A DNA stretch of 64,000 nt from Comamonas sp. lk (GTDB lineage Bacteria; Pseudomonadota; Gammaproteobacteria; Burkholderiales; Burkholderiaceae_C). The stretch spans positions 1 to 64,000 of the forward strand of contig CAMELV010000014.1 in the NCBI GenBank assembly GCA_945925985.1. The letters are read 5' to 3'. Each line of letters starts with the position of its first letter. Positions within the stretch are counted from its first letter, which is position 1. Made by a program: the position numbers and the translations under genes. Below, piece after piece: positions 50,760 through 60,973 of this stretch. Under the pieces are notes generated by a model that was not told the DNA's origin, did no database searches, and worked only from the letters and a program-made list of their open reading frames with translations.

Positions 50760-50858
50760 CTGACGGGCCTTCCCGCATGGTGAAGCGGCCAACCGGGTCA
50801 GGTGGGGAACCAAGCAGCCCTAACTGTGGAGCCAGTGCCGGGGTCAGGCTCGTCAACC
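50760..50858 (+). ncRNA. ffs: Signal recognition particle RNA (4.5S, small bacterial type)
   Basis: The domain IV core reads GGTCAGGTGGGGAACCAAGC followed by AGCC, that is, the conserved GGTCAGG and AGCAGCC internal loop strands around a GGAA tetraloop closed by GG/CC pairs. The ends pair: TGACGGGCC (50761-50769) with GGCTCGTCA (50847-50855), including one G-T pair. It is divergent from dnaX, a common neighbour of this gene. T-rich sequence follows the 3' end. Confidence 0.88.
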
Positions 50859-50970
50859 TCATTTTCCAACTCGTTTTATGACAACGGGTCTAGCTCACAA
50901 GTATGACTGGGGTCAACAGTTGCCAGAGTGAGTTGTCGCACCGGCACAGACTCACTCCTAGAATCGGCCC

Positions 50971-51315
50971 ATGCGCAGAATTTGCCTCGTGATCTGCTTG
51001 GCCCTGTTGAGTAGCCTGTTCCATTTGGCTGTTACGCCACCAATTTTGGTCACTGGGGCCACGACAACGGGCGTCGACTTCACCATCACTCTCAAACACC
51101 ACTGCGACGAACAGCCAGGCATAGAACCTTCTGCCGTCAAATCTGCGCCTGACGCGCATCGTTGTTGTAGTGGCATGACGGCATTCATTTCTGAATCTAA
51201 GCCGTGTTTGGATGCCACTGGTGGCGCGTTGATCAATCCGATCGTCTCGACGCTTCAACTTCAAACCCGTTCCTCTCGCGTGTTCAAGCCGCCAAAATCT
51301 GACTTTTCAGTTTAA
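50971..51315 (+). CDS. Small exported Cys/His-containing protein, unknown function
   Basis: A 114-aa frame with a clear signal peptide (MRRICLVICLALLSSLFHLA). The mature part has HHC near residue 44, HRCC near 65 and another Cys near 78, a sparse metal-ligand-like set. No family was recognised. It has no good ribosome binding site, and an overlapping minus-strand frame exists but looks less like protein. It lies 46 bp before a membrane protein gene on the same strand and may be co-transcribed with it. Confidence 0.5.
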   Translation: MRRICLVICLALLSSLFHLAVTPPILVTGATTTGVDFTITLKHHCDEQPGIEPSAVKSAPDAHRCCSGMTAFISESKPCLDATGGALINPIVSTLQLQTRSSRVFKPPKSDFSV

Positions 51316-51361
51316 GTAAACACTTGCCCGCTGGGCTTTTATTCATTCACTGGAGAATCTT

Positions 51362-51874
51362 ATGAACATGACGCATTACATGGAGTTGCTGGCCGTTAAC
51401 CAGCCTTGGAATTTGTTGATTTTTATGGCCGGCCCGGTCGTTTTGGCCGAAACCTTGGAGATAACAGAGTTTTACCTGCTGTTCACACGCAACTTCGCAG
51501 GCTGGGTGCACCGCATCAATCGTGCTGCCGGCATCATTGTCGGGATTTACTTTGTTGGGATCATCTGCTTCTTGATGGTAAGTGCCGTTCTGCCGATTAC
51601 CCAAGCAGGCGAATGGCGAACGGCCGTCGATGTGATCGCCGTGGCTTGCTATTTGATCGGCGGATTACCGCTGATTTACATCGCGCTCCAAGAGTTCGGA
51701 TGGGTCAACGCTCACGCAACTGTGGACAAAACGCTCCAGAGACATGCGATTTGCGTCGCCTTGTTCTTGGTGTTTGGTCATATCGCCATGGTGACTGGCA
51801 TGCTGGATCCGACCCTGTTTGGCTACCGTGCTGACCCGTCGCAAGATATGCCCAGCATGACACACAAAGACTAA
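51362..51874 (+). CDS. Four-helix membrane protein, DUF6803-like
   Basis: The 170-aa product has four hydrophobic segments (about residues 15-40, 55-80, 90-112 and 128-148), with ETLEITEFYLLFTRNF after the first. The sequence resembles what I remember as DUF6803; no function is known. GGAGA lies 6 bp before the ATG. The C-terminus is short and polar, with Met/Asp/His residues. It probably forms a unit with the small exported protein upstream. Confidence 0.7.
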   Translation: MNMTHYMELLAVNQPWNLLIFMAGPVVLAETLEITEFYLLFTRNFAGWVHRINRAAGIIVGIYFVGIICFLMVSAVLPITQAGEWRTAVDVIAVACYLIGGLPLIYIALQEFGWVNAHATVDKTLQRHAICVALFLVFGHIAMVTGMLDPTLFGYRADPSQDMPSMTHKD

Positions 51875-51887
51875 AAAAGTACCTGAT

Positions 51888-53165
51888 TTATTGGCTCGCC
51901 CTGTTTAACCAGCTGAGTACGCCCTGCCCAGCTCGCCGGCCCGTGGCGAAGCAGGCGGTCAATAAGTAACCGCCCGTGGGCGCTTCCCAGTCGAGCATTT
52001 CACCTGCACAGAACACTCCCGGCAGCACATCGACCATCAACTCGGTGTTCAGTGCTTCAAATCGCACGCCACCGGCACTGCTGATCGCCTCATCAATCGG
52101 GCGGGGTGTTGCGAGCTGAATGGGCAAGGCCTTGATGGCGGTGGCCAAGGCCGCGGAATCCTGCAACTGCGCCTTGGTCAGGCACTCGTGCAGCACAGCC
52201 ATTTTGATACCGTCCAAGCCAAGGCGACTTTTAAGGTGGCTTGACAATGACCGTGAGCCCCGCGGGTGGCTGACCTCAGCCGCCACCCGCGCCTCCCGCA
52301 TATCTGGCAACAGGTCTAACTTAAACTCGGCTCGCCCGTTCTCCAGAATACCTTCCCGCAACAGACTGGAGGCGGCATAAATCAGGCTGCCTTCCACCCC
52401 AGTGGCGGTGGCCACGAACTCCCCCTTGCGCCGGAATGCAGGACCCGACGGCGGCGTCACTCCTATCGCCACCGATTTGAAAGGCTGCCCCGCAAAGCGG
52501 TCTCGGAAAAAAGGGCTCCATCCCCCGGCGCGGTCAAAGCCGCAGTTGCTGGGCAGCAGTGGCGCGACAGACACACCAAAGGCAAGTAAATTCGGGACCC
52601 ATGCGCCGTCGGACCCGAGTCGAGCCCAACTGGCTCCACCCAGAGCCAGGACCACAGCATCGCCTGTTACCTCCACCTGTCCCATCGGGGTGGCGAAAAC
52701 CAGGGTGAAGCCAGTCACATCAGACTGCGCCAGCGCGCCAGTCCAACGATGCCGCATGTGAAACCGGACACCCAAACCGCTCACCGGGTGCCGCAACCGC
52801 TGCAGCCAGCCGCGCAGCAGAGGCGCCGCCTTCATGTCGGTCGGGAAAATCCGCCCCGAACTGCCAACAAAGGTGCTGACCCCCAGTGCACTCGCCCAAT
52901 CGCGCAGGGCGGCTGGGCCAAAAGCGTGTAACAGCGGCGCCAGCTCGGCCTGCCGCACGCCAAAACGGTTGTCAAAGCGGTCTATCGGCTCTGAATGGGT
53001 GAGGTTGAGCCCCCCTTTTCCTGCCAGCAGGAACTTGCGCCCTACCGAGGGCATGGCGTCAAACAGCTCCACCGCCACGCCGGCGGCAGACAACACTTCC
53101 GCAGTCATTAATCCAGCCGGGCCACCACCGATCACCAGCACTTTGCGTGGTCTTTCAGAACTCAT
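51888..53165 (-). CDS. TIGR03862/HI0933-like FAD-dependent oxidoreductase
   Basis: A 425-aa flavoprotein with the N-terminal dinucleotide-binding motif VIGGGPAGLMTAE (residues 9-21) and the second motif GRKFLLAGKGGLNLTHSE near 43-60, characteristic of the HI0933 family. The C-terminal FAD motif GEMLDWEAPTGGYLL is near 395. The reaction is unproven. The start at 53165 lies 11 bp inside the end of addA; the longer frame has no ribosome binding site. Confidence 0.88.
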   Translation of the reverse strand: MSSERPRKVLVIGGGPAGLMTAEVLSAAGVAVELFDAMPSVGRKFLLAGKGGLNLTHSEPIDRFDNRFGVRQAELAPLLHAFGPAALRDWASALGVSTFVGSSGRIFPTDMKAAPLLRGWLQRLRHPVSGLGVRFHMRHRWTGALAQSDVTGFTLVFATPMGQVEVTGDAVVLALGGASWARLGSDGAWVPNLLAFGVSVAPLLPSNCGFDRAGGWSPFFRDRFAGQPFKSVAIGVTPPSGPAFRRKGEFVATATGVEGSLIYAASSLLREGILENGRAEFKLDLLPDMREARVAAEVSHPRGSRSLSSHLKSRLGLDGIKMAVLHECLTKAQLQDSAALATAIKALPIQLATPRPIDEAISSAGGVRFEALNTELMVDVLPGVFCAGEMLDWEAPTGGYLLTACFATGRRAGQGVLSWLNRASQ

Positions 53166-56100
53166 TTTGTTTTTCCAATACCACCATAGCGCCAAGCGCG
53201 GTCAAAAAAGCAGCGTGCACCACCTCACCTGGGTAGGCGGATTGCACCGCTTTCTGATATTGCCGCAACTGCGCCACCAAACCGGGTTGTTGCAGCGGTG
53301 CCGTAGCCGATTTGTAATCCAGCACCCACCAGTGACCGGCGTGGCCCAGATCACGCCGCTGTACCAATCGGTCCAACCGGAGGGTTTGGCCGCAATAAAC
53401 CAGAGTCACCTCGTTGCCTGCCCAACTCAATACCTGCGGGTCCCATGCCCAGGCGCCCTCGCCGTGCATAATCGCCTCAGCCATCGCCGCCGCCTGCGCG
53501 CCCTGCGCCACGTCCAGGCAGAATTCCTGCGCCGCAGCGCGAATCGCAGTTATCGAGCCGTCCCCCCACTCCAACAAGCGGTGCATAGCCAAGCCCAGTC
53601 GCGCCAGCACCGGATCGGTCGGGGACACATCTGCAAGGCCCACGGCAACCCCAGGGGTGCCGGGTCTCGCATCGGCCGACACGGCCCGCGGCAGGCCAAG
53701 AGGCAAGACCTTCAAGTCAAAGCCATCGGCCAGAGGCACCGGAGCCTTGGTGAGGCCCTGCTCCCCCGGTGCGACTTCATCGGCAAGCGGCGCCAACCGA
53801 CTCCACCAACTGCGCCCCGTCGACTGATAGGGTTCGATGCTGGAGACAGCCAGGGTATGTCTAGCCCGCGTCATCGCCACATACAAGGTATTGAGTTCTT
53901 CTCGTTCCCGCTCACGCCGCTCGGCAGACAGTGCGTCTACCGCACAGGCCGGTGGCTGGCTCTCGCTGGCCAGAAAAACAAATCGAACCGGGGCTGGCGA
54001 CTCACCCGGCCAGTCGACCAAGACACCCATGGTTTCGGCCTTGCGTTCTGGTGAGTCGGTATCAAGTAGCAGCACAGTGTGCGCCTCAAGGCCTTTGGCG
54101 CCATGAACGGTGAGCAACCTCACGGCCTGCGATGCCGCCACTGGTGGCGCCAGCACACCGCCAGCCTTGAGGGCTCGTACAAAGGCATAGGGCGTGGCGT
54201 AGCGACCACCCCCGAGCTGCAGCGACACGCCCAGAACGGCCCGCAAATTGGCCAGAACCGCGTCGCGCTGACTCGGTGGTGCGGCCACTGCGAAACGGGT
54301 TAACACGTCGCCGTCGGTATAAATGGCTTGCAAAGCGTCGTGGGGCGGAAGAGTGTCCAACCACCCTTTCCAACGAGTCAAATCAGCCGATACCCCCCGC
54401 CCATCATGGGTTTTCAGCTGCAATTTTTGTAGCAGTTCAAACCAAGAGAGCGGCTCATCACGACGCGCTAAAGCCAGGGACACCAGCACAGAATCGTCCA
54501 AATTGAACAAGGGTGACTTTAAAGCACGGGCCAGTGACAGATCGTGCTGCGGTGACACCAGCGCATCAAGCAGCGCGACGACGTCCTGCACCTCACAGCA
54601 CTCGATCAAATCGCACTTATCGCCAACATAGGCGGCAATCTGTAAATGGCGCAGCTCGTCCTGCAAGGGCAATAAACCAGCCCGTTTGCGCGACAACACC
54701 ATGACATTCGCAGGGCCCAGGTCCTTGCCCTGGGCCTGCCAGTCGCCCAGCTGCTGTGCAATCCAGGCAGCTGCCCGCCGCGCCTCTTGGGCTCGCAGGC
54801 TGTCTTCTGGCAATTCGCGAGGCGTGCGCAAGCTATCACGCCAGCCCGAATTCTCCGCTGGCATGCCGTCGTTGGTCGGGTTAATCGACGGTGCTGGGCG
54901 TGGGGTTTGTGGCAGCTTGCACACCAAACCCACCTGCGCTGAATCTGTCGTGTGCGCTCGAAATCCCGGGTAGTTGTCGCTCTGAGCGGCCTGCCCCATC
55001 ACCAAGTTGACGCTGTCGACCACACAGCGGGCATTACGCCGCGTATGGTCACAGCTTAGCAAGTCACCGCCCAAGCCATCCCGCACAAAGGCTTGCGCCG
55101 CTTGGAACACCTGTGGCTCCGCCCGACGGAAGCGGTAGATGCTCTGCTTCGGATCGCCCACCAAAAAAACGCTCGGCCGCTGCCCTCCAGCACCGGCATA
55201 GGCGCTGAGCCAACTGCGCAGCGCTTGCCACTGTAAGGGGTTGGTGTCCTGGAACTCATCAATCAGCAAGTGTTTGATACGAGCATCAAGCCGCTCCTGC
55301 ACCCAGCCCGACAACACCGGATCCCCCAGCATGACCAGTGCCGCACGTTCGACATCGTTCATGTCCACCCAGCCGCGCTGTCGCTTGAGACTGGAGAAAT
55401 CTTCAATCAGCCGCCGCGTCAGGCGGGTCATGCGCTGCTGGTAAAGCCAGGCGGCATGCTGCTGGCGCGCCTTCATCAAGCGCATCACCAGGGCTTGAGC
55501 GTCCCGAACCTGCTCGATATCCAAGAGTTTGTCGCTGAACTTGCGTGGCTCGCCCTTGTCAGTCAGCAGTGCCGCGATGATCCCATCGACCTCGCTCGCG
55601 GCCAGGGCGACCTCCAAGGCAATGCCCTTCTCGGAAAAAGTCCTGGCCGTCGCACGGCCCAGGGCCGACGCAGCTTGTTGCACCGTCTGCCGCTCTGGCA
55701 GGCGTTGGCGCAGCAGGTCGTCAGGCTCAGCCAAGCCCGCGTAATCTGGGTACTGCGCGGTGAAATGGCGCACTGAACTCAGCACCACGGCATGCGCATC
55801 GGCAAGGCCAAACTCGGTCCGCTTATCCAGCGCAGCCTGTAAGGCCTTTTCAGTCTGGAAGCGGCCATGCGCAAAGACCACGGCATCAAAATCAGCCTTC
55901 AGCTGTGCTGCTTCCGTTCCCTCAGCGGCCAGGGCCGCGTAAAACCGCCGCCACACCAACGCATTGGCAGGCGCATCATCCTCGAGCAGCTCATACTGGG
56001 TGGGCAAGCCCATCTGTTGGAGCACAGCCAAGGGAGCGCTGCGCAGCAAGGCAGCAAACCAGCTGTGAAAGGTCCGCACCTGCACCTGCCGGCCACTGGC

Positions 56101-56508
56101 AAGCACCTGTTGATATAAATTTGATAGCTGCTTAGCCAAGCTGGACAAGGGCTCAGGGCCATTTTGACTCACAACGCCACGGGTTTGCAGCGCTTCGGCG
56201 AGCTCTGCGGGGCTGGCCGCTGAAAACTCGGCCAACCAAGTTTGAAGGCGCTCGCGCATCTCTCCGGCAGCGCGCTTGGTAAAGGTGATCGCCAGTATTT
56301 CGTGGGGCTGTACGTGCAGGCAACCGCCTTCTGGGTCCATCCCTTCGACCAGGGCACGCACAATGCGAGACACCAGCATCCAGGTTTTGCCAGCACCAGC
56401 GCAGGCCTCTACGGCAACGCTACGCCGGGGGTCACAGGCCACGGCGTAAAAAGCTGTAGCGCTGACCGGACGCCCGTTGTGTTCGTAAGCGGCCTGCAAC
56501 TCATTCAT
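53155..56508 (-). CDS. addA: AddA-type UvrD-family helicase/nuclease
   Basis: Half of the AddAB enzyme that resects double-strand breaks for RecA. The 1117-aa protein has the Walker A motif ACAGAGKTW (residues 35-43), Walker B-like DEFQDTNPLQW near 417, the later helicase motifs VHGAKGLEA near 820 and VAMTRARHTL near 885, and a C-terminal RecB-type nuclease with LDYKSAT near 1063. It starts at ATG 56508, 8 bp before the addB stop. A short repeat (copy B) is read in frame at about residues 113-130. Confidence 0.92.
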   Translation of the reverse strand: MNELQAAYEHNGRPVSATAFYAVACDPRRSVAVEACAGAGKTWMLVSRIVRALVEGMDPEGGCLHVQPHEILAITFTKRAAGEMRERLQTWLAEFSAASPAELAEALQTRGVVSQNGPEPLSSLAKQLSNLYQQVLASGRQVQVRTFHSWFAALLRSAPLAVLQQMGLPTQYELLEDDAPANALVWRRFYAALAAEGTEAAQLKADFDAVVFAHGRFQTEKALQAALDKRTEFGLADAHAVVLSSVRHFTAQYPDYAGLAEPDDLLRQRLPERQTVQQAASALGRATARTFSEKGIALEVALAASEVDGIIAALLTDKGEPRKFSDKLLDIEQVRDAQALVMRLMKARQQHAAWLYQQRMTRLTRRLIEDFSSLKRQRGWVDMNDVERAALVMLGDPVLSGWVQERLDARIKHLLIDEFQDTNPLQWQALRSWLSAYAGAGGQRPSVFLVGDPKQSIYRFRRAEPQVFQAAQAFVRDGLGGDLLSCDHTRRNARCVVDSVNLVMGQAAQSDNYPGFRAHTTDSAQVGLVCKLPQTPRPAPSINPTNDGMPAENSGWRDSLRTPRELPEDSLRAQEARRAAAWIAQQLGDWQAQGKDLGPANVMVLSRKRAGLLPLQDELRHLQIAAYVGDKCDLIECCEVQDVVALLDALVSPQHDLSLARALKSPLFNLDDSVLVSLALARRDEPLSWFELLQKLQLKTHDGRGVSADLTRWKGWLDTLPPHDALQAIYTDGDVLTRFAVAAPPSQRDAVLANLRAVLGVSLQLGGGRYATPYAFVRALKAGGVLAPPVAASQAVRLLTVHGAKGLEAHTVLLLDTDSPERKAETMGVLVDWPGESPAPVRFVFLASESQPPACAVDALSAERREREREELNTLYVAMTRARHTLAVSSIEPYQSTGRSWWSRLAPLADEVAPGEQGLTKAPVPLADGFDLKVLPLGLPRAVSADARPGTPGVAVGLADVSPTDPVLARLGLAMHRLLEWGDGSITAIRAAAQEFCLDVAQGAQAAAMAEAIMHGEGAWAWDPQVLSWAGNEVTLVYCGQTLRLDRLVQRRDLGHAGHWWVLDYKSATAPLQQPGLVAQLRQYQKAVQSAYPGEVVHAAFLTALGAMVVLEKQNEF
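56117..56170. repeat. Short interspersed repeat, copy B, inside addA
   Basis: On the plus strand: AATTTGATAGCT, then TAGCCAAGC, then ACAAGGGCTCAGGGCCATTTTGAC. It shares ordered blocks with copy A at 24236, with the same spacing. The host gene is on the minus strand, so it is read antisense relative to copy A and adds a segment containing NGPEPLSSLAKQLSN. Confidence 0.65.
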
Positions 56509-59035
56509 GCAGAACATCCTGCGACAAGCCGTCATGCCAAAAATCTTTGCGACACAGACCACGCGCCGCGCAGTAGTCGCAGCTCTGCCCAGCCCCAATC
56601 GCCGGCAAAACCTCGCCCTCTGCCATTCGCGCCACATCCGATGCAATCCCCGCTAAAAGTTGCATGCGCAATGCCTCAATGCCAGGCTGCGCGTAGCTCC
56701 GGGTGCCCTCCTTCTCAGACACGTTGACATAGCCCGCAGTCACGGCATCCTGACCCAACAAGGCCGCATAAAAAGCCAGCTGGGTGTCCTCCGACGGCGC
56801 CTTGATCCGCTGAGCCGTGGTTTGACGACCCTCGGTTTTGTAGTCCAGCACCAGGGCGCTGCCGTCAGCCAGTCGGTCCACGCGGTCAATCTGCCCAACC
56901 AAGGTCAACTGACCCAACGGCTGCTCTCGCCAGACCTCTGCCGCACTGAAGCGCGCGCCAGCGGACTCGTGCTCTGCCAACCAAGCGAGGTAGCCGGCCC
57001 GAATACGCGGCCAAGCTGCGGCAAAAGGCAGAAATTCAGCAGGCGACAAACCCAAATCAAGCGTACTTTTTTCTGCTGCCGATTGCATCAGGGCCAGTCG
57101 TGCCGACATTTCAGCGCTCGGCGCAGCCGCTAGGGTCACATGAAAATGCCCCAGTACCGCATGCAGCCAATTGCCAAAATCACGTTTATCCAGTCCAGCG
57201 TCGAGTTCATCGGCCTCCTGCAGCCGCAACTGGCGCAGGGCAAAAAACCGGTACGGACAGCGCCGAAGGTCTTCATAGGCCGAACTGGACAACCGGGACA
57301 ATGGCAGGCTCTGAGCGCTCGGCTGTGGCCGGAGGCCAGGCTGTGGCACAAGCCGGTGCAGCGCTCGCGGGTCTTTTGCCAGGACAGGCGATCGATCCAA
57401 CTGTAGTTGTTGCACCAAGCCGCTGGGCAGCAAGCTCTCACCACCTTCACTGGTTCGCCAAAGAATATCAATGGACGGAAACTGCAGGGCGTAGCGCCAA
57501 GCATCCCTGAGTGCCAGCGCCAGGCGCTCGCGGGACGGCAACCCCAGCAGCAGCCGTTGTGCGGGTGTCCACGGCCCTGGCGGCTCAGGCGATACTGGCA
57601 GCCGCACTTCATCACATCCCGGAAACACCACGGCCGCAAACGGTCGCCCCAACAATTGCGTGAGCGGCAAAATGTGCACTTGGGCCTGGGCCGGGTGAGG
57701 CGGCGAGAAGCTCACACTCTCCAGCGTTTGGGTGACCCAGCCAATAAATGCCGGCAAGCCCATGCGAGCCGCCAGATCCTCAAATTCTTGTTCTGCGCCC
57801 TGGCGTAACCTCAATATATCGAGCGCTGCCTGCCCCGCCGCGTCTTCCAGCAAAAGTGGCCACTGGCCGCTGGCCTGCAAGGCCAAGCGCAGAGCGGCCA
57901 GCCATTGCGACAGTGGCCGCGCCGGTTGCAAGCTGTCGCGGACGGCTTGAATTTGCGGGCCCAATGGTTCGTCTGGACCCGGCGCTTGCCAGTCACGCAC
58001 CCCTTCACGCCTCAGGCGGGTCTCCAGCACCGAAACCTGCGCGGCATCGAACGCCGGGGCGTTTTTCAGCCAATCCAGCACCTGGTCAGCACTGGCGTCC
58101 CAGAGGCTGCTGCGCAAAAGCGCCATTAGCGAAGCAGCCGCGCGGGTCGTCGACAGGGTCCAGCCAGTCTCATCGCGGACGGCCACGCCGCGTCCGGCCA
58201 ACATGGCTCTCACCCGGCGCGTCAGAACACGGTCCTGCGCCACCAGCGCCACCGGGGCATGCCCCGCCGCAATGTGGTTCAGCACGCATGCACTCGCCCG
58301 CTCGGCCTCGTCGTGTAAATCTTGCGCCGCATGAAAGGTGATCTGCCCCTCGGTAGGCGACTGCAACTGATCAGGCAGCAGCGACAGCGCCATCGCCCTG
58401 TTGCCGCGCAGGGTCAGCAGAGCCTGGGTCAAACCCTCATCCTGAAAACCCTCCAATACCACCAACATCTCAGGCTCACAGCCAAACACCTGATCAGTGG
58501 GGTAGTTCGAGCTGCCGACCCAGGCCAGCGCCAGTTGCGCTGCTGCCGCTTCCAGGGACAGGACCGGTTCTGCCATACCGGCCGTCAGCAGCGGCGCCAA
58601 TGATGCCGCCCATGCAGCCCGCCGCACTGGCAACACCGACGCACCGACCCTGGCCAAACTCCAGGCAGCTTCCATCAGCTTGGGCGTTAGAGACTCCTGG
58701 TATTCGCCCAAGCCAGTGCGTTTTAACAAGGCCGCTGCCGTCAGCAGATCACGCGCCGCATCCAGTCGCAAGTCGTTCGGGTCGAAAGCAGGCGCGCCCA
58801 GACTACGCGACCAATTGCTGGTGGTTTCAAATCGAGGTGCGAAATGCGCCTCCATCGGTGTGCTGGCCAGGCGCCGCTGCCAGGCCAGCATCGCCTCTGC
58901 CATCAACTGCGCAAACGGAAGCAGCACAACGACACGGGTCGGATGCACACGGCGGCGCTCCAACTCAATGCACAGTCGGTTCATCACCCGGTCCCAAGCC
59001 AATTCGGCGTGATGCTTTTTGGCTAATTCAGGCAT
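56501..59035 (-). CDS. addB: AddB-type nuclease/helicase-like subunit
   Basis: Partner of AddA. The 844-aa protein lacks a visible intact Walker A, as in many AddB-like proteins. It has a C-terminal PD-(D/E)XK nuclease with GQIDRVDRL-x5-ALVLDYKTE near residues 715-732. The C-terminal CDYCAARGLC near 820 plus a Cys in RRCPYRF near 598 fit the four-cysteine Fe-S cluster of these nucleases. It is first in the addB-addA-flavoprotein run, and is divergent from trxA. Confidence 0.9.
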   Translation of the reverse strand: MPELAKKHHAELAWDRVMNRLCIELERRRVHPTRVVVLLPFAQLMAEAMLAWQRRLASTPMEAHFAPRFETTSNWSRSLGAPAFDPNDLRLDAARDLLTAAALLKRTGLGEYQESLTPKLMEAAWSLARVGASVLPVRRAAWAASLAPLLTAGMAEPVLSLEAAAAQLALAWVGSSNYPTDQVFGCEPEMLVVLEGFQDEGLTQALLTLRGNRAMALSLLPDQLQSPTEGQITFHAAQDLHDEAERASACVLNHIAAGHAPVALVAQDRVLTRRVRAMLAGRGVAVRDETGWTLSTTRAAASLMALLRSSLWDASADQVLDWLKNAPAFDAAQVSVLETRLRREGVRDWQAPGPDEPLGPQIQAVRDSLQPARPLSQWLAALRLALQASGQWPLLLEDAAGQAALDILRLRQGAEQEFEDLAARMGLPAFIGWVTQTLESVSFSPPHPAQAQVHILPLTQLLGRPFAAVVFPGCDEVRLPVSPEPPGPWTPAQRLLLGLPSRERLALALRDAWRYALQFPSIDILWRTSEGGESLLPSGLVQQLQLDRSPVLAKDPRALHRLVPQPGLRPQPSAQSLPLSRLSSSAYEDLRRCPYRFFALRQLRLQEADELDAGLDKRDFGNWLHAVLGHFHVTLAAAPSAEMSARLALMQSAAEKSTLDLGLSPAEFLPFAAAWPRIRAGYLAWLAEHESAGARFSAAEVWREQPLGQLTLVGQIDRVDRLADGSALVLDYKTEGRQTTAQRIKAPSEDTQLAFYAALLGQDAVTAGYVNVSEKEGTRSYAQPGIEALRMQLLAGIASDVARMAEGEVLPAIGAGQSCDYCAARGLCRKDFWHDGLSQDVLHE

Positions 59036-59122
59036 AGGTCAAAGAGGCGCGGTGGTGGGGCTTGGTTTCTGTCACAATTTCCCCACTTTAACTGTACCGA
59101 TCACCCGACTTGAGGAAACACC

Positions 59123-59455
59123 ATGGCTAGCGAACTCATCAAACACGTCACAGACGCAACATTTGAAACAGAGGTGCTGCAGTCGAGCCAGCCCGTCCTC
59201 GTGGACTACTGGGCGGAGTGGTGCGGCCCTTGCAAGATGATCGCGCCCATCCTAGACGAAGTCTCGTCCGCTTACGCAGGCAAATTGCAAATTGCAAAAA
59301 TGAATGTGGACGAAAACCGGGACATTCCGGCCAAGTTCGGCATCCGTGGCATTCCGACTCTCATGCTTTTCAAGGACGGACAATTGGCTGCGACCAAAGT
59401 GGGCGCTATGAGCAAGGCCCAGATGACCGCGTTTATTGACCAACAATTGGCATAA
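59123..59455 (+). CDS. trxA: Thioredoxin
   Basis: A 110-aa thiol-disulfide reductant with the active site [10 protein letters not shown] near residues 30-39 and the cis-Pro in [10 protein letters not shown] near 76-78. AGGAAA lies 6 bp before the ATG. It lies upstream of rho, as in many proteobacteria. Confidence 0.98.
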   Translation: MASELIKHVTDATFETEVLQSSQPVLVDYWAEWCGPCKMIAPILDEVSSAYAGKLQIAKMNVDENRDIPAKFGIRGIPTLMLFKDGQLAATKVGAMSKAQMTAFIDQQLA

Positions 59456-59707
59456 TGCAACCGGTTAGCGATGGGGTTACCCGAGATCTTCACTAAGTTT
59501 AGTCGGGGCCTCGCTGATTGTTAAGGTCGCAGTTTCACCTTCTGCCACCTCATAGCCCTGTTTTCCTGTCATAATCAAATGAGAGTGCTGGCTTTCAACC
59601 TGAGCCGGTCCGAGTTCTTGGTTTAGAACGCTGTGGTTGCGGATACCGTTCCGCCACTCCCCAAACCTCCCCCCGGCATTTGTTTTCAACCCATTCAGGG
59701 CTATTTC
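59456..59707 (+). other. Long trxA-rho gap / rho leader
   Basis: About 250 bp. A CATAAT -10-like hexamer is at 59570-59575, without a good -35. A minus-strand frame (59477-59713) crosses the rho start and looks non-coding. Long rho leaders are often the site of Rho autoregulation; nothing in this stretch proves it. Confidence 0.4.
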
Positions 59708-60973
59708 ATGCACTTAAACGAACTCAAGGCACTTCACGTGTCCGAAGTCCTCAAACAGGCCGAAGAGCTTGAAATCGAAAACACGGGGCGAATGCGCAAA
59801 CAGGAGCTAATGTTTGCCATTATCAAGAAGCGGGCTCGTACCGGCGAACAGATCATCGCCGATGGTGTGCTTGAAATCCTGCCAGATGGCTTTGGCTTCC
59901 TGCGCAGCCCTGACACCAGCTATACCGCCAGCACCGACGACATCTACATCAGCCCCAGCCAGGTGCGCCGCTTCAACCTGCACACCGGCGACATGATTGA
60001 GGGTGAAGTCCGCACGCCCAAAGATGGTGAGCGCTACTTTGCCCTGAACAAGCTTGATCGGGTGAATGGCGGTGGGCCGGAGGACAACAAACACAAAGTG
60101 ATGTTTGAAAACCTGACCCCACTGTTTCCTAAGGTGCAGATGCGTCTGGAGCGGGAAAATGTCAAAACAGAGGAAAACATCACGGGGCGCGTAATTGACA
60201 TCATTGCCCCGATTGGCAAAGGTCAACGCGCCCTGCTGGTGGCGCCGCCGAAAAGCGGCAAGACGGTGATGATGCAGCACATCGCGCACGCCATCTCAGC
60301 CAACTATCCGGACATCCACATGATGGTGCTGCTTGTAGACGAGCGCCCTGAAGAGGTGACCGAGATGCAGCGCACCGTTAAAGGCGAGGTAATTGCCTCG
60401 ACCTTTGACGAACCGGCCGCACGACACGTCCATGTGGCCGAAATGGTCATCGAGCGTGCCAAACGGCTGGTTGAACTAAAAAAAGACGTGGTGATCTTGC
60501 TTGACTCCATCACCCGACTGGCCCGCGCTTATAACAATGTGGTGCCCTCCAGCGGCAAGGTTCTGACGGGCGGCGTCGATTCCAACGCCCTGCAACGGCC
60601 CAAACGATTCCTGGGCGCCGCGCGCAATGTTGAAGAAGGCGGGTCGCTGACCATTATTGCCACAGCCTTGATCGACACAGGGAGTCGCATGGACGAAGTG
60701 ATTTTTGAGGAATTCAAGGGTACTGGTAACTCCGAAATACACCTTGACCGCCGCCTTTACGAAAAGCGCGTGTTTCCATCGATCCAACTCAACCGAAGCG
60801 GCACCCGACGAGAGGAGTTGTTGCTACAACCGGAAATATTACAAAAAACCCGTATTCTTCGGCAATTTTTGTACAACATGGATGAGATCGAGGCCATGGA
60901 AATGGTACTGAAGCAGATGCGTGCCACAAAGACCAATAGCGAATTCTTCGACATGATGCGCCGCGGTGGCTAG
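59708..60973 (+). CDS. rho: Transcription termination factor Rho
   Basis: Hexameric RNA helicase for Rho-dependent termination. The 421-aa protein begins [20 protein letters not shown]. It has the RNA-binding cold-shock-like domain (about residues 50-125), Walker [10 protein letters not shown] near 179, Walker B VVILLDS near 262 and the R-loop [14 protein letters not shown]. No insert is seen. AGGG lies 8 bp before ATG. Confidence 0.98.
   Translation: MHLNELKALHVSEVLKQAEELEIENTGRMRKQELMFAIIKKRARTGEQIIADGVLEILPDGFGFLRSPDTSYTASTDDIYISPSQVRRFNLHTGDMIEGEVRTPKDGERYFALNKLDRVNGGGPEDNKHKVMFENLTPLFPKVQMRLERENVKTEENITGRVIDIIAPIGKGQRALLVAPPKSGKTVMMQHIAHAISANYPDIHMMVLLVDERPEEVTEMQRTVKGEVIASTFDEPAARHVHVAEMVIERAKRLVELKKDVVILLDSITRLARAYNNVVPSSGKVLTGGVDSNALQRPKRFLGAARNVEEGGSLTIIATALIDTGSRMDEVIFEEFKGTGNSEIHLDRRLYEKRVFPSIQLNRSGTRREELLLQPEILQKTRILRQFLYNMDEIEAMEMVLKQMRATKTNSEFFDMMRRGG

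Noticed and set aside
50890..51264. Minus-strand frame opposite the small exported protein gene
   Set aside because: Arg/Thr-rich product with no signal, domain or start site; the plus-strand frame has a proper signal peptide and a downstream gene partner.
59477..59713. Minus-strand frame of 78 codons across the trxA-rho gap
   Set aside because: It includes the rho start region, has no ribosome binding site and resembles no family; treated as chance.
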